Source: JAYFRE01 sp034926235
GTDB taxonomy: Bacteria > Pseudomonadota > Alphaproteobacteria > Rhodospirillales > Magnetospirillaceae
Reading direction: 5' to 3'
Assembly: GCA_034926235.1 (NCBI GenBank)
Contig: JAYFRE010000034.1
Location: 7,768 to 71,767, forward strand
DNA: 64,000 nt
Part shown: positions 52,806-61,086 of the stretch, piece by piece
How the letters are laid out: every line of letters starts with the position of its first letter
How positions within the stretch are numbered: position 1 is the stretch's first letter
Translations under genes and position numbers: made by a program
The notes under the pieces: model-generated
What the model was told of the DNA's origin: nothing
What the model saw: only the letters and a program-made list of their open reading frames with translations
Database searches by the model: none

Positions 52806-53597
52806 ATGAGCAACCCCCTACCGGTCTATTTCATTCCCCATGGGGCGGGGCCCTGCTTTTTCATGGATTGGGAGCCCAAGGATGCCTGGGCGGCGACCGC
52901 CGATTGGCTGTCCTCGATCGGGCGCGAGCCGGACGTGAAGGCGATCCTGGTGGTTTCCGGTCATTGGGAAGCGCCGGATTTCACCGTCACATCCGCGCCC
53001 AACCCGGCCCTGATCTATGATTATTACGGCTTTCCCGATCACACCTACCATCTGTCCTATCCGGCGGCGGGATCGCCCTTATTGGCGGAACGAATCGTCT
53101 CGCTGCTGGGCGGGCAGGGGCTGGCGGCGAAAAAGGACGAAGCGCGCGGTTTCGATCACGGCGTTTTCATCCCGCTGATGCTGGTCCGGGCGGAAGCCGA
53201 TCTGCCGGTGGTGCAGCTTTCCCTGAAGGCGGGGCTGGACCCATCCCTGCATCTGGCGCTGGGCCGCGCGTTGGCCCCTTTGCGCAAGGAGGGCGTGCTG
53301 ATCCTGGGCAGCGGCATGAGTTTTCACAATATGCGCGGCTATGGCGATCCGGCCTTTACCCCCATCGCCGAACGGTTCGATCGCTGGCTGGGTGAAACCG
53401 TGGCCGCTGAACCTGCCATCCGTGCGCAGCGTCTCGCGGCTTGGAGCGAAGCCCCCGCCGCCCGCCTGTCCCACCCGCGCGAGGAACATCTTTTGCCGCT
53501 GATGGTCGCGGCTGGGGCGGCGGGCGATGATCCCGGCCGGACTGTCTTTTCCGACCGGGTGATGGAGGTGCCGATTTCGGGCGTGCGGTTCGGGTGA
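52806..53597 (+). CDS. LigB-type class III extradiol dioxygenase (DODA/YgiD family)
   Basis: 263-aa enzyme with the 4,5-DOPA-dioxygenase-like layout. Metal ligands are probably His in FIPHGAGPC, His in VVSGHWEAPDF, and His in RGFDHGVFIPLM; the C-terminal SHPREEHLLPL is a family signature. The family opens catechol rings or acts on related aromatics; the real substrate is unknown. ATG 52806 gives MSNPLPVYFIPHG. It is translated just after doxX. Confidence 0.88.
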   Translation: MSNPLPVYFIPHGAGPCFFMDWEPKDAWAATADWLSSIGREPDVKAILVVSGHWEAPDFTVTSAPNPALIYDYYGFPDHTYHLSYPAAGSPLLAERIVSLLGGQGLAAKKDEARGFDHGVFIPLMLVRAEADLPVVQLSLKAGLDPSLHLALGRALAPLRKEGVLILGSGMSFHNMRGYGDPAFTPIAERFDRWLGETVAAEPAIRAQRLAAWSEAPAARLSHPREEHLLPLMVAAGAAGDDPGRTVFSDRVMEVPISGVRFG

Positions 53598-53613
53598 CCG
53601 CACTTCGTAGGGA

Positions 53614-55209
53614 TCAGTCCGCCAAATCTTCGCCGGCGATGGCACGCTCGACCAGGGCGATGGTCTCGGCCACGCCGTAAAGGGCGATGAAAGACCCCAG
53701 TCTCGGTCCCTGTTCCTGTCCCAGCAGGATCGTATAGCAGGCATGGAACCAGGATTTGAGATCGGGGAACACCGGGTGGCGCTTGCCGATCTCATAGACC
53801 ACCGTCTGGATGTCCTCGGGCGTCGCACCTTTGGGGAGGCGCTTCAACTCGGCGGTCAGATCGGCCAGCGCCGCCACTTCCTCCGGCGTTGCCTTGCGGT
53901 AGCACTTCGCCGGTTTGACGAAATCCTTGTAGTAAACGATGGCGTGATCGACCAGCCGGTTCAGGATCGGCATCGTCTCGGGCGAGGCTTCCGGCAGGTA
54001 GCGGCTGATGAATTGCCACAAGACGGTGCGGTCCTCGGCATTGATCACCGAAGCGAGGTTAAGGAGGATCGAGAAGCTCAAGCCCGATTCCGGCTTTGGC
54101 GGGTGGCCGTTATGAATGTGCCAGACCGGATTGTTGAGCCGCTGGGCATCCTCTTCCGTGTCGTATTTCTGCAGGAAGGTCAGGTAGTCATCGACCGTGC
54201 GCGGGATGACGTCGAAATAAAGCCGCTTCGCTGCCTTGGGCTTTTGATACATGAACAAGGACAGGCTTTCGGGCGGGGCGTAGCGCAGCCATTCCTCGAC
54301 CGCCAAGCCGTTGCCCTTTGATTTCGAGATCTTCTGGCCCTTATCATCCAGGAACAATTCATAGGACAGATTGACCGGCGGCGTGCCGCCCAGGATGCGG
54401 CAGATCTTGCTGGAAAGCTGATAGGTGGGGATCAGATCCTTGCCCGACATCTCGTAATCGACGCCCAGCACATACCAGCGCATCGCCCAGTCGGCCTTCC
54501 ATTGCAACTTGACGCGTCCGCCGGTGACCTTGGTTTCGGTCAGGCTGCCATCCTCGTTCCGATAGACGATGCTGCCCGATGCGGGGTCGCGTTCGACCAC
54601 CGGCACCTGCAAAACCTGACCGGTTTTTGGGCAAACGGGCAAAAGCGGGCTGTAGCTCTTCTGACGTTCTTCGCCCAGGGTCGGCAGCATCAGATCCATG
54701 ATGGCGTCGTAATGCTCCAGCACCTTCATGACGCCCTGATCGAAACGTCCCGACAGATACCAGTCGGTGGCGGATTGGAACTCGTATTCGAAGCCGAAGG
54801 AATCGAGGAAGCCGCGCAGCATGGCGTTGTTGTGGTGGCCGAAGCTTTCGTGCGTGCCGAACGGATCGGGGATATCGGTCAAGGGCTTGCCCAGATGTTC
54901 TTGCACCATCTCCTTGTTGGGGATGTTGTCGGGGACCTTGCGCAACCCGTCGCGGTCGTCGGAAAAAGCGAACAATCGGGTCGGAATTTCCGGCGCCAGA
55001 AGATGGAAGGCGCGGCGCACCATGGTGGTGCGCGCCACTTCGCCGAAGGTGCCGATATGGGGCAGGCCCGACGGGCCGTAGCCGGTCTCGAACAGGGCGT
55101 AGCCCTTGGCCGGTTTCGCGCCTTTCAGCCGGTCGTCGAGCAGGGCGCGGGCTTCCTGGAACGGCCAGGCGTTGGCGGTGCGGGCGAGGGCGCGAAGATC
55201 ATCGGACAT
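53614..55209 (-). CDS. lysK: Lysyl-tRNA synthetase, class I
   Basis: 531-aa class I LysRS, which charges tRNA-Lys. This archaeal-type enzyme occurs in some alphaproteobacteria in place of the class II LysS. The HIGH-type motif is PHIGTFGE (His51) and the KMSKS-type motif is KISKSKG (293-299). The class I length of about 530 residues fits. It is often the sole LysRS in its hosts, but that cannot be checked here. Confidence 0.95.
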   Translation of the reverse strand: MSDDLRALARTANAWPFQEARALLDDRLKGAKPAKGYALFETGYGPSGLPHIGTFGEVARTTMVRRAFHLLAPEIPTRLFAFSDDRDGLRKVPDNIPNKEMVQEHLGKPLTDIPDPFGTHESFGHHNNAMLRGFLDSFGFEYEFQSATDWYLSGRFDQGVMKVLEHYDAIMDLMLPTLGEERQKSYSPLLPVCPKTGQVLQVPVVERDPASGSIVYRNEDGSLTETKVTGGRVKLQWKADWAMRWYVLGVDYEMSGKDLIPTYQLSSKICRILGGTPPVNLSYELFLDDKGQKISKSKGNGLAVEEWLRYAPPESLSLFMYQKPKAAKRLYFDVIPRTVDDYLTFLQKYDTEEDAQRLNNPVWHIHNGHPPKPESGLSFSILLNLASVINAEDRTVLWQFISRYLPEASPETMPILNRLVDHAIVYYKDFVKPAKCYRKATPEEVAALADLTAELKRLPKGATPEDIQTVVYEIGKRHPVFPDLKSWFHACYTILLGQEQGPRLGSFIALYGVAETIALVERAIAGEDLAD

Positions 55210-55450
55210 GGCGGTCTTTCCGGATTTTACGTGAAGCGGCGAAGACTAGCCGTTTGCGCGCATAGCCGTCAACGCCGCCGGAATCCTGGCTTGCCGGGCG
55301 GTCCGGAACGGTGGTTGGTCAAAAGCGCACCAGTATGATTATTATTTATGCAAACATGAGAGGGACGAACAATTTCGCACATAAAAAGTGCATTTTTCTT
55401 GTGAGGGTCTTTGATCTTCGTCTATCGTTCAACCGCTGGAAATGGGGAAG

Positions 55451-55470
55451 GGCTGATCCGAAAATCAGCC
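55451..55470 (+). other. Hairpin before the polyamine transporter operon
   Basis: GGCTGAT-ccgaaa-ATCAGCC, a perfect 7-bp stem that ends 6 bases before the GGAGG ribosome site of the ATPase gene (55477-55481). It could affect translation start. The upstream 240 bases are partly AT-rich and hold no gene. Confidence 0.45.
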
Positions 55471-55486
55471 GGCGGTGGAGGTCTGG

Positions 55487-56650
55487 ATGCTGGGCGGCGA
55501 TGTCCTCGTACAGTTTTCGATGGTCCAGAAGACCTATGACGGCGAGATCCTGGTTATCAAGAACCTGGATTTGGACATCCACCGCGGCGAGTTCCTGACC
55601 CTGCTGGGACCGTCGGGATCGGGCAAGACCACCACCTTGATGATGCTGGCCGGGTTCGAGATTCCGACGCATGGATCGATCACCCTTTCGGGGCGCGCCA
55701 TCAACACATTGCCGCCGCATAAGCGCAATATCGGCATGGTGTTCCAGAACTACGCCCTGTTCCCGCACATGACGGTCGAACAGAATGTCGCCTTTCCGCT
55801 AGAGGTGCGCAAAACCCCCAAGAACGAGATCGGCGACAAGGTCGCCCGCGCCCTGGAGATGGTTCAATTGGGTGCGTTCGGCAAACGCCGTCCGGCTCAA
55901 TTGTCGGGTGGCCAGCAGCAGCGGGTCGCCCTGGCCCGCGCCCTGGTGTTCGATCCCGAACTGGTGCTGATGGACGAGCCTTTGGGCGCGTTGGACAAGC
56001 AGTTGCGCGAACATATGCAGATCGAGATCAAGCATCTGCACGAGCAGCTCGGCATCACCGTGGTTTATGTCACCCACGACCAGTCCGAGGCCCTGACCAT
56101 GTCGGACCGCGTCGCGGTCTTCAATGACGGCATCATCCAGCAGATCGCGCCGCCGGACGAGCTTTACGAGCGGCCCCGCAATTTTTTCGTCGCCAATTTC
56201 ATCGGCGAAAACAACAATTTCGACGGCGAGATCGAGCAGATCGAGGGCGATCGCTGCGTCGCCCGTCTGGCCGACGGCACGGCGATCACCGCCACCCGGG
56301 TCAATGTCTATGGCCTGGGGATGGCGACCAGTCTGTCGGTGCGGCCCGAACGAATGGGGCTGGGCCCGGCCCCGGATGATGCAGAAAACCGTCTGAGCGG
56401 CATCGTGCGCGAGACGATCTATCTGGGCGACCATGTGCGCGTCGTCGTCGAGGCCGGCGGCCGTTCGGACGTCATGGTCAAACTGCCGTCCGGATCGGAC
56501 CGGCGCGTGCCTGCGCCGGGCGAGACCGTCGATCTGTTCTTCCGCGCCCAGGACTGCCGGGCCTTTGGCGCGCCCGGCCGGTCGGCCCCGGTCAAGCTCC
56601 GGCAATTGGACTCCATCCTATCCACCACAGGGGACTTTTCCGATGAATAG
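55487..56650 (+). CDS. potA: ABC transporter ATP-binding protein, polyamine type (PotA-like)
   Basis: 387-aa ATPase of a spermidine/putrescine-type importer. Walker A is GPSGSGKT (41-48), the signature is LSGGQQQRVALARAL, and Walker B is ELVLMDEPLGALD. A C-terminal TOBE domain begins near residue 290 (SVRPERMGLGPAPDD). ATG 55487 follows GGAGG by 5 bases, and a GTG four codons upstream overlaps that site. Operon order is ATPase, binding protein, permease, permease; the stop overlaps the next gene by 8 bases. Confidence 0.9.
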   Translation: MLGGDVLVQFSMVQKTYDGEILVIKNLDLDIHRGEFLTLLGPSGSGKTTTLMMLAGFEIPTHGSITLSGRAINTLPPHKRNIGMVFQNYALFPHMTVEQNVAFPLEVRKTPKNEIGDKVARALEMVQLGAFGKRRPAQLSGGQQQRVALARALVFDPELVLMDEPLGALDKQLREHMQIEIKHLHEQLGITVVYVTHDQSEALTMSDRVAVFNDGIIQQIAPPDELYERPRNFFVANFIGENNNFDGEIEQIEGDRCVARLADGTAITATRVNVYGLGMATSLSVRPERMGLGPAPDDAENRLSGIVRETIYLGDHVRVVVEAGGRSDVMVKLPSGSDRRVPAPGETVDLFFRAQDCRAFGAPGRSAPVKLRQLDSILSTTGDFSDE

Positions 56651-57689
56651 ACATCTAGCCGTCATCGCCGTCCTTTCGGGGGCGGCTCTTTTTACCCTGG
56701 CCGGACCGGCCAGCGCGCGTGACCTGACCGTGGTTTCCTGGGGCGGCAGCTATCAGGACGGCCAGAAGATCGCCATCTTCGACCCTTTTAAGGCCAAATT
56801 CGGCATCAAGATGATCGACGAGCCCTGGGATGGCGGCGTCGGCGTGTTGCGCGCCAAGGTCCAGGGCGGCAATGCCGATTGGGACGTGGTGCAGGTCGAA
56901 TCCGAGGAATTGGCGATCGGCTGCGAGGAAGGTCTGTTCGAGAAGCTTGATTATGCAAAGATCGGCGGCAAGGACGCCTATATGCCCGCCGCCGTCAATC
57001 CCTGCGGCGTCGGCGCCATCGTCTGGAGCTTCGTGCTGAGCTATGACGGCGACAAGCTCAAGGCTGGTCCGAAAGGCTGGGCCGATTTCTTTGACACCAA
57101 GAAATTCCCCGGCAAGCGTGCGCTGCGCCAGGGGCCCAAGGGCAATCTGGAATTCGCGCTGATCGCCGACGGCGTGGCCCCCGCCGACGTCTATAAGGTG
57201 CTGGCCACCGACGAGGGCGTGGAGCGGGCCTTCAAGAAATTGGACGGCATCAAGAACGATCTGATCTTCTGGAAAGCCGGCGCGCAGCCGCCGCAGCTTT
57301 TGGCGTCGGGCGAGGTGGTGATGACATCGGCCTATAACGCGCGGATCACCGCCGCCAATGAAAAGGACAAGAAGAACTTCCAGATCGTCTGGAACGGTTC
57401 GCTCAACACCATCGATAGCTGGGTGATTCTGAAGGGCAGCCCCAACCTTGCCCAAGCCTATGAATTCCTGAATTTCGCGGGTCAGGCCTCGGTGCAGAAG
57501 GACATGACCAAATATGTCTCCTACGGCTTCACCAACAAGAAGGCGATGGAAGGGGTGCCGCCCGCGCGGCTGGCCGTTTTGCCCACCGCGCCTGAAAATA
57601 TGGTCAACACCCAGGTCATCGACGATGAATTCTGGCTCGAAAATCTGGACCGGCTGAACGAACGCTTCAACAAATGGGCGGCGCGTTGA
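56643..57689 (+). CDS. Periplasmic polyamine-type substrate-binding protein
   Basis: 348-aa exported binding protein (signal peptide MNRHLAVIAVLSGAALFTLA, cleavage after SARA near residue 24). LTVVSWGGSYQDGQK at the mature N terminus and WDVVQVESEELAIGCEEGLF are typical of the PotD/PotF-like group. The ligand may be putrescine, spermidine or a related amine, but related proteins bind other compounds, so it is left open. It overlaps the ATPase gene and the first permease gene (TGATG). Confidence 0.9.
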   Translation: MNRHLAVIAVLSGAALFTLAGPASARDLTVVSWGGSYQDGQKIAIFDPFKAKFGIKMIDEPWDGGVGVLRAKVQGGNADWDVVQVESEELAIGCEEGLFEKLDYAKIGGKDAYMPAAVNPCGVGAIVWSFVLSYDGDKLKAGPKGWADFFDTKKFPGKRALRQGPKGNLEFALIADGVAPADVYKVLATDEGVERAFKKLDGIKNDLIFWKAGAQPPQLLASGEVVMTSAYNARITAANEKDKKNFQIVWNGSLNTIDSWVILKGSPNLAQAYEFLNFAGQASVQKDMTKYVSYGFTNKKAMEGVPPARLAVLPTAPENMVNTQVIDDEFWLENLDRLNERFNKWAAR

Positions 57690-58954
57690 TGAGCGGCGGG
57701 GGCGACGCCCGATCCTTGGAGCCAGGCGTCGCGCCGGAGGGCGTGGTGCCGCTCAAGGTCCGTCTCAGGCGGGCCGAGCGGATGCGCCGGGTCAAGGCGT
57801 TCGGTCTGGTCGCCCCCTTACTGATCTTCGTGCTGGTCACGTTCGCTTTGCCGATCATCACCATGTTGTGGCGCAGCGTGGAGGACGGGGAGGTTTCCGC
57901 CGCGCTGCCCCGCACCCTGGTCGCGTTGAAGGAATGGGACCGAAAGGCCCTGCCGGGGGACGAGGCGTTCCGCGCTTTGTCCCTCGATCTGGCCGAGGCT
58001 CGCGCTGAAGGCACGCTCAGCGCCGCCGCCCGGCGTCTCAATTACGACGTCAATGGCATGCGCAGCCTGATCATGAATTCCGCCCGGCGTCCGCCCGACG
58101 CCGCTGCTGCGGATATAAGGGAAGCCTTCATCGCCCTGGACGGGCGTTGGGGCGGAATCGAAAGCTGGGCCGCGATCGCCTCTGCCGGCGGGCCTTTGAC
58201 CGATTTCTATCTGTTGGGCGCTTTGGATCTGAAACGCGGTGTCGATGGATCCATCGCCCGGACATCGCCCGATCACGCCATCTATCTCGACGTGCTGGGC
58301 CGCACCTTCCGCATCAGCTTGTCGGTCACGGTTCTGTGTCTGGTGATGGCCTTTCCGCTCGCCTTCCTGATGGCGACACAGCCCGCCCATATCGCCAATC
58401 TTTTGACGATTATGGTGCTGCTGCCCTTTTGGACCTCGCTTCTGGTGCGTACCACCGCCTGGGTGGTGGTGTTGCAGAATGAAGGGCTGGTCAACAATCT
58501 GCTCCAGGGGCTGGGGATCATCGATGAGCCGGCGCGGCTGATTTACAACAGTTTCGGCGTCCATGTCGCCATGACCCATGTGCTGCTGCCCTTCATGATC
58601 CTGCCGCTCTATTCGACCATGAAGACGATCAAGCCGCATTACATGCGCGCGGCGACCAGCCTGGGCGCGCCGCCCTGGCTCGCTTTCATGCGCGTCTATC
58701 TGCCGCAATGCCTGCCCGGCATCGCCGCCGGTTGTCTGCTCGTCTTCATTCTGGCGATCGGCTATTACATCACCCCCGCTCTGGTCGGCGGCGCGGCCGA
58801 TCAGATGCTCAGCTACTTCATCGCCTTCTACACCACCGACAGCGTCAATTGGGGCATGGCCTCGGCGTTGGGCGTCGTGCTGCTGACGGCGACGCTGATC
58901 CTTTACGGCGTCTATAGCCGGCTTGTCGGCGGCGGCGCGATAAAGATGGGATGA
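57689..58954 (+). CDS. ABC transporter permease (PotB-like)
   Basis: 421-aa inner-membrane permease. Helix 1 is near residues 38-60 (APLLIFVLVTFALPIITMLW). About 130 periplasmic residues follow before helix 2 (RISLSVTVLCLVMAFPLAFL), longer than in E. coli PotB but common in alphaproteobacterial members. The EAA loop is MRAATSLGAPPWLAFMRVYL. It pairs with the next permease to form the channel. Confidence 0.9.
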   Translation: MSGGGDARSLEPGVAPEGVVPLKVRLRRAERMRRVKAFGLVAPLLIFVLVTFALPIITMLWRSVEDGEVSAALPRTLVALKEWDRKALPGDEAFRALSLDLAEARAEGTLSAAARRLNYDVNGMRSLIMNSARRPPDAAAADIREAFIALDGRWGGIESWAAIASAGGPLTDFYLLGALDLKRGVDGSIARTSPDHAIYLDVLGRTFRISLSVTVLCLVMAFPLAFLMATQPAHIANLLTIMVLLPFWTSLLVRTTAWVVVLQNEGLVNNLLQGLGIIDEPARLIYNSFGVHVAMTHVLLPFMILPLYSTMKTIKPHYMRAATSLGAPPWLAFMRVYLPQCLPGIAAGCLLVFILAIGYYITPALVGGAADQMLSYFIAFYTTDSVNWGMASALGVVLLTATLILYGVYSRLVGGGAIKMG

Positions 58955-58960
58955 GACGCC

Positions 58961-59788
58961 ATGGCCCTGCCCAGCCCGCCCCGGACCACCTCGCAGAAGA
59001 CCGGCCTGATCCTGACCTGGATCGCCAGTATCCTGGTGCTGGTTTTCCTGATTGCTCCGATCCTGGCGATCATCCCCTTATCCCTCAGCTCCGGCAGTTT
59101 CCTGACCTATCCGCTGCCGGGCTTCTCGCTGCACTGGTATGAGGAAATTCTGGATTCAGGCAAATGGGTGCCGGCCTTGCGCAACAGCCTGATCGTGGGG
59201 TCGGTCTCGACCCTGTTGGCGACCGTGCTCGGCACATTGGCAGCGATCGGTCTTAACCGGGCCAATTTTCTCCTGAAGCCGGCGGTGATGGGGCTGTTGC
59301 TTTCGCCGATGATCGTGCCGGTGGTCATCACCGCGGTCGGCGTCTATTTCTTTTATGCGCCGCTGGGGCTGACCGGTTCCTATGCCGGATTGATTCTGGC
59401 CCATACGGCGCTGGGCGCGCCGTTCGTGGTCATCACCGTGTCGGCGACGCTGGCCAGCTTCGACATGGCGATGCCGCGCGCCGCCGCGATTTCGGGCGCG
59501 CCGCCCTTGGTGGCCTTCTTCCGCGTCACCCTGCCCCTGATCGCGCCCGGCGTCGCCTCGGGCGGGCTGTTCGCCTTTGCCACCTCGTTCGACGAGGTGG
59601 TGGTGGCGCTGATGATCGCGGGGCCCAGCCAGCGCACGCTGCCGCGTGAAATGTTCAGCGGCATCCGCGAAAGCATCAGCCCCACTATCACGGCGGTGGC
59701 GACGGTTCTGGTGGCGACATCGGTTGTCCTGTTGGTGTGCCTGGAGCTGCTGCGCCGCCGTTCGGAGCGTTTGACCAAGGGACATTGA
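58961..59788 (+). CDS. ABC transporter permease (PotC-like)
   Basis: 275-aa permease with six hydrophobic segments. The EAA loop is PRAAAISGAPPLVAFFRVTL, and SFDEVVVALMIAGPSQRTLP is a family phrase. It completes the importer with the preceding three genes, 6 bases after the first permease. The iron alcohol dehydrogenase gene follows after a 78-base gap and may be read together with it. Confidence 0.9.
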   Translation: MALPSPPRTTSQKTGLILTWIASILVLVFLIAPILAIIPLSLSSGSFLTYPLPGFSLHWYEEILDSGKWVPALRNSLIVGSVSTLLATVLGTLAAIGLNRANFLLKPAVMGLLLSPMIVPVVITAVGVYFFYAPLGLTGSYAGLILAHTALGAPFVVITVSATLASFDMAMPRAAAISGAPPLVAFFRVTLPLIAPGVASGGLFAFATSFDEVVVALMIAGPSQRTLPREMFSGIRESISPTITAVATVLVATSVVLLVCLELLRRRSERLTKGH

Positions 59789-59866
59789 CGCCGGTTTGGC
59801 GCTATTCTTAGCTCCGCGCGGGCCCCGGGCTCGTTCTCCGGAATATTCACGGATAAGAGGAACGAC

Positions 59867-61003
59867 ATGAACGCCTTTTCCTTCAACACGGTGCCTTCCC
59901 TGATCTGCGAATGGGGCGGTGCGCCGTCGCTGGGCCGTCTGCTGGCGTCCCGTTTCGCCGCGCGGCGCGCGCTGATCGTCACCTTCGCCTCGTTCGTGCG
60001 CCGGGGACGGCTGGCTCCGGTCCTGGCCGGGTTGGAGAAGGAAGGTTTCTCGGTCGCCGTCTATGACAAGGTCGTCGCCGATCCACCCGAACAACTGGTG
60101 CAAGACTGCGTTCGCCTGGCCCGCGAATCGGGAACCGATATCGTGATCGGCCTGGGTGGCGGTTCTTCGCTGGATGTCGCCAAGCTGGTGGCGGTTCTGG
60201 CCCGGAACGACCAGCCCTTGAGCGCGATCTATGGCGTCGATCAGGTCGCGGGCGACCGTCTGCCTTTGGTGCAGGTGCCGACCACGGCAGGAACCGGGTC
60301 CGAGGTGACGCCGATTTCCATCGTTACCACCGGGGCGACCACCAAGATGGGCGTGGTTGCACCCCAGCTTTACGCCGATCTGGCCTTGCTGGACGCCGAG
60401 CTGACCGTCGATTTGCCGCCGCTGCACACGGCGGCATCGGGCATCGACGCCATGGTTCACGCTATCGAGGCCTACACCACCCGGCTGAAGAAGAATCCGG
60501 TGTCGGATGCGCTGGCGCGCGACGCCCTGCGGATTCTGGCCGCGAATTTGGTTGCGGCCTGCCGCGACGGTTCCAACCGGGCGGCGCGCGAGGCGATGCT
60601 GATCGGCTCTACCTTGGCCGGGCAGGCTTTCGCCAACGCGCCCTGCGCCGCCGTTCATGCGCTGGCCTATCCCTTGGGCGGGCATTTCCATATTTCGCAC
60701 GGTCTGTCCAACGCCCTGATGCTGGGGCCGGTGATGCGCTTCAACCGACCGGCGGCTGAGCGCGCCTATGCCGAGCTGGGCGCGGTGCTGGGTATGGGCG
60801 GCGGGGCCGAGGGCTTCATCCTGGGGCTCGACGCGCTGATGAGCCAGAGCGGCGCGCCCCGGCGGCTGCGGGACGCCGGCGTGACCGCCCTGATGCTGCC
60901 GGTCCTGGCGGCGGACGCGATGAAGCAGACCAGGCTGTTGCAGAACAATCCGGTGGAGGTGACCGAGGCCGACGCCTTGCGTCTGTACGAGGAGGCCTTC
61001 TGA
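59867..61003 (+). CDS. Iron-containing alcohol dehydrogenase
   Basis: 378-aa group III alcohol dehydrogenase. The NAD(P)-binding GLGGGSSLDVAK is near residue 95. The metal ligands Asp194 and His198 (SGIDAMVHAIEAY), His264 (AAVHALAYPLGG) and His278 (HFHISHGLSNA) are all present. PTTAGTGSEVTPISI is the usual phrase. The substrate is unknown. Nearness to a polyamine-type transporter suggests, but does not show, a role in handling an aldehyde or alcohol from the imported compound. Confidence 0.92.
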   Translation: MNAFSFNTVPSLICEWGGAPSLGRLLASRFAARRALIVTFASFVRRGRLAPVLAGLEKEGFSVAVYDKVVADPPEQLVQDCVRLARESGTDIVIGLGGGSSLDVAKLVAVLARNDQPLSAIYGVDQVAGDRLPLVQVPTTAGTGSEVTPISIVTTGATTKMGVVAPQLYADLALLDAELTVDLPPLHTAASGIDAMVHAIEAYTTRLKKNPVSDALARDALRILAANLVAACRDGSNRAAREAMLIGSTLAGQAFANAPCAAVHALAYPLGGHFHISHGLSNALMLGPVMRFNRPAAERAYAELGAVLGMGGGAEGFILGLDALMSQSGAPRRLRDAGVTALMLPVLAADAMKQTRLLQNNPVEVTEADALRLYEEAF

Positions 61004-61086
61004 AAAGACGGTCCGGCCGATAAAGGCGGGTGCAGGTCTTTGGGGGCGCTGGCGCGGACGCCCGCCCCCGCCCTATACTGCCGGCC

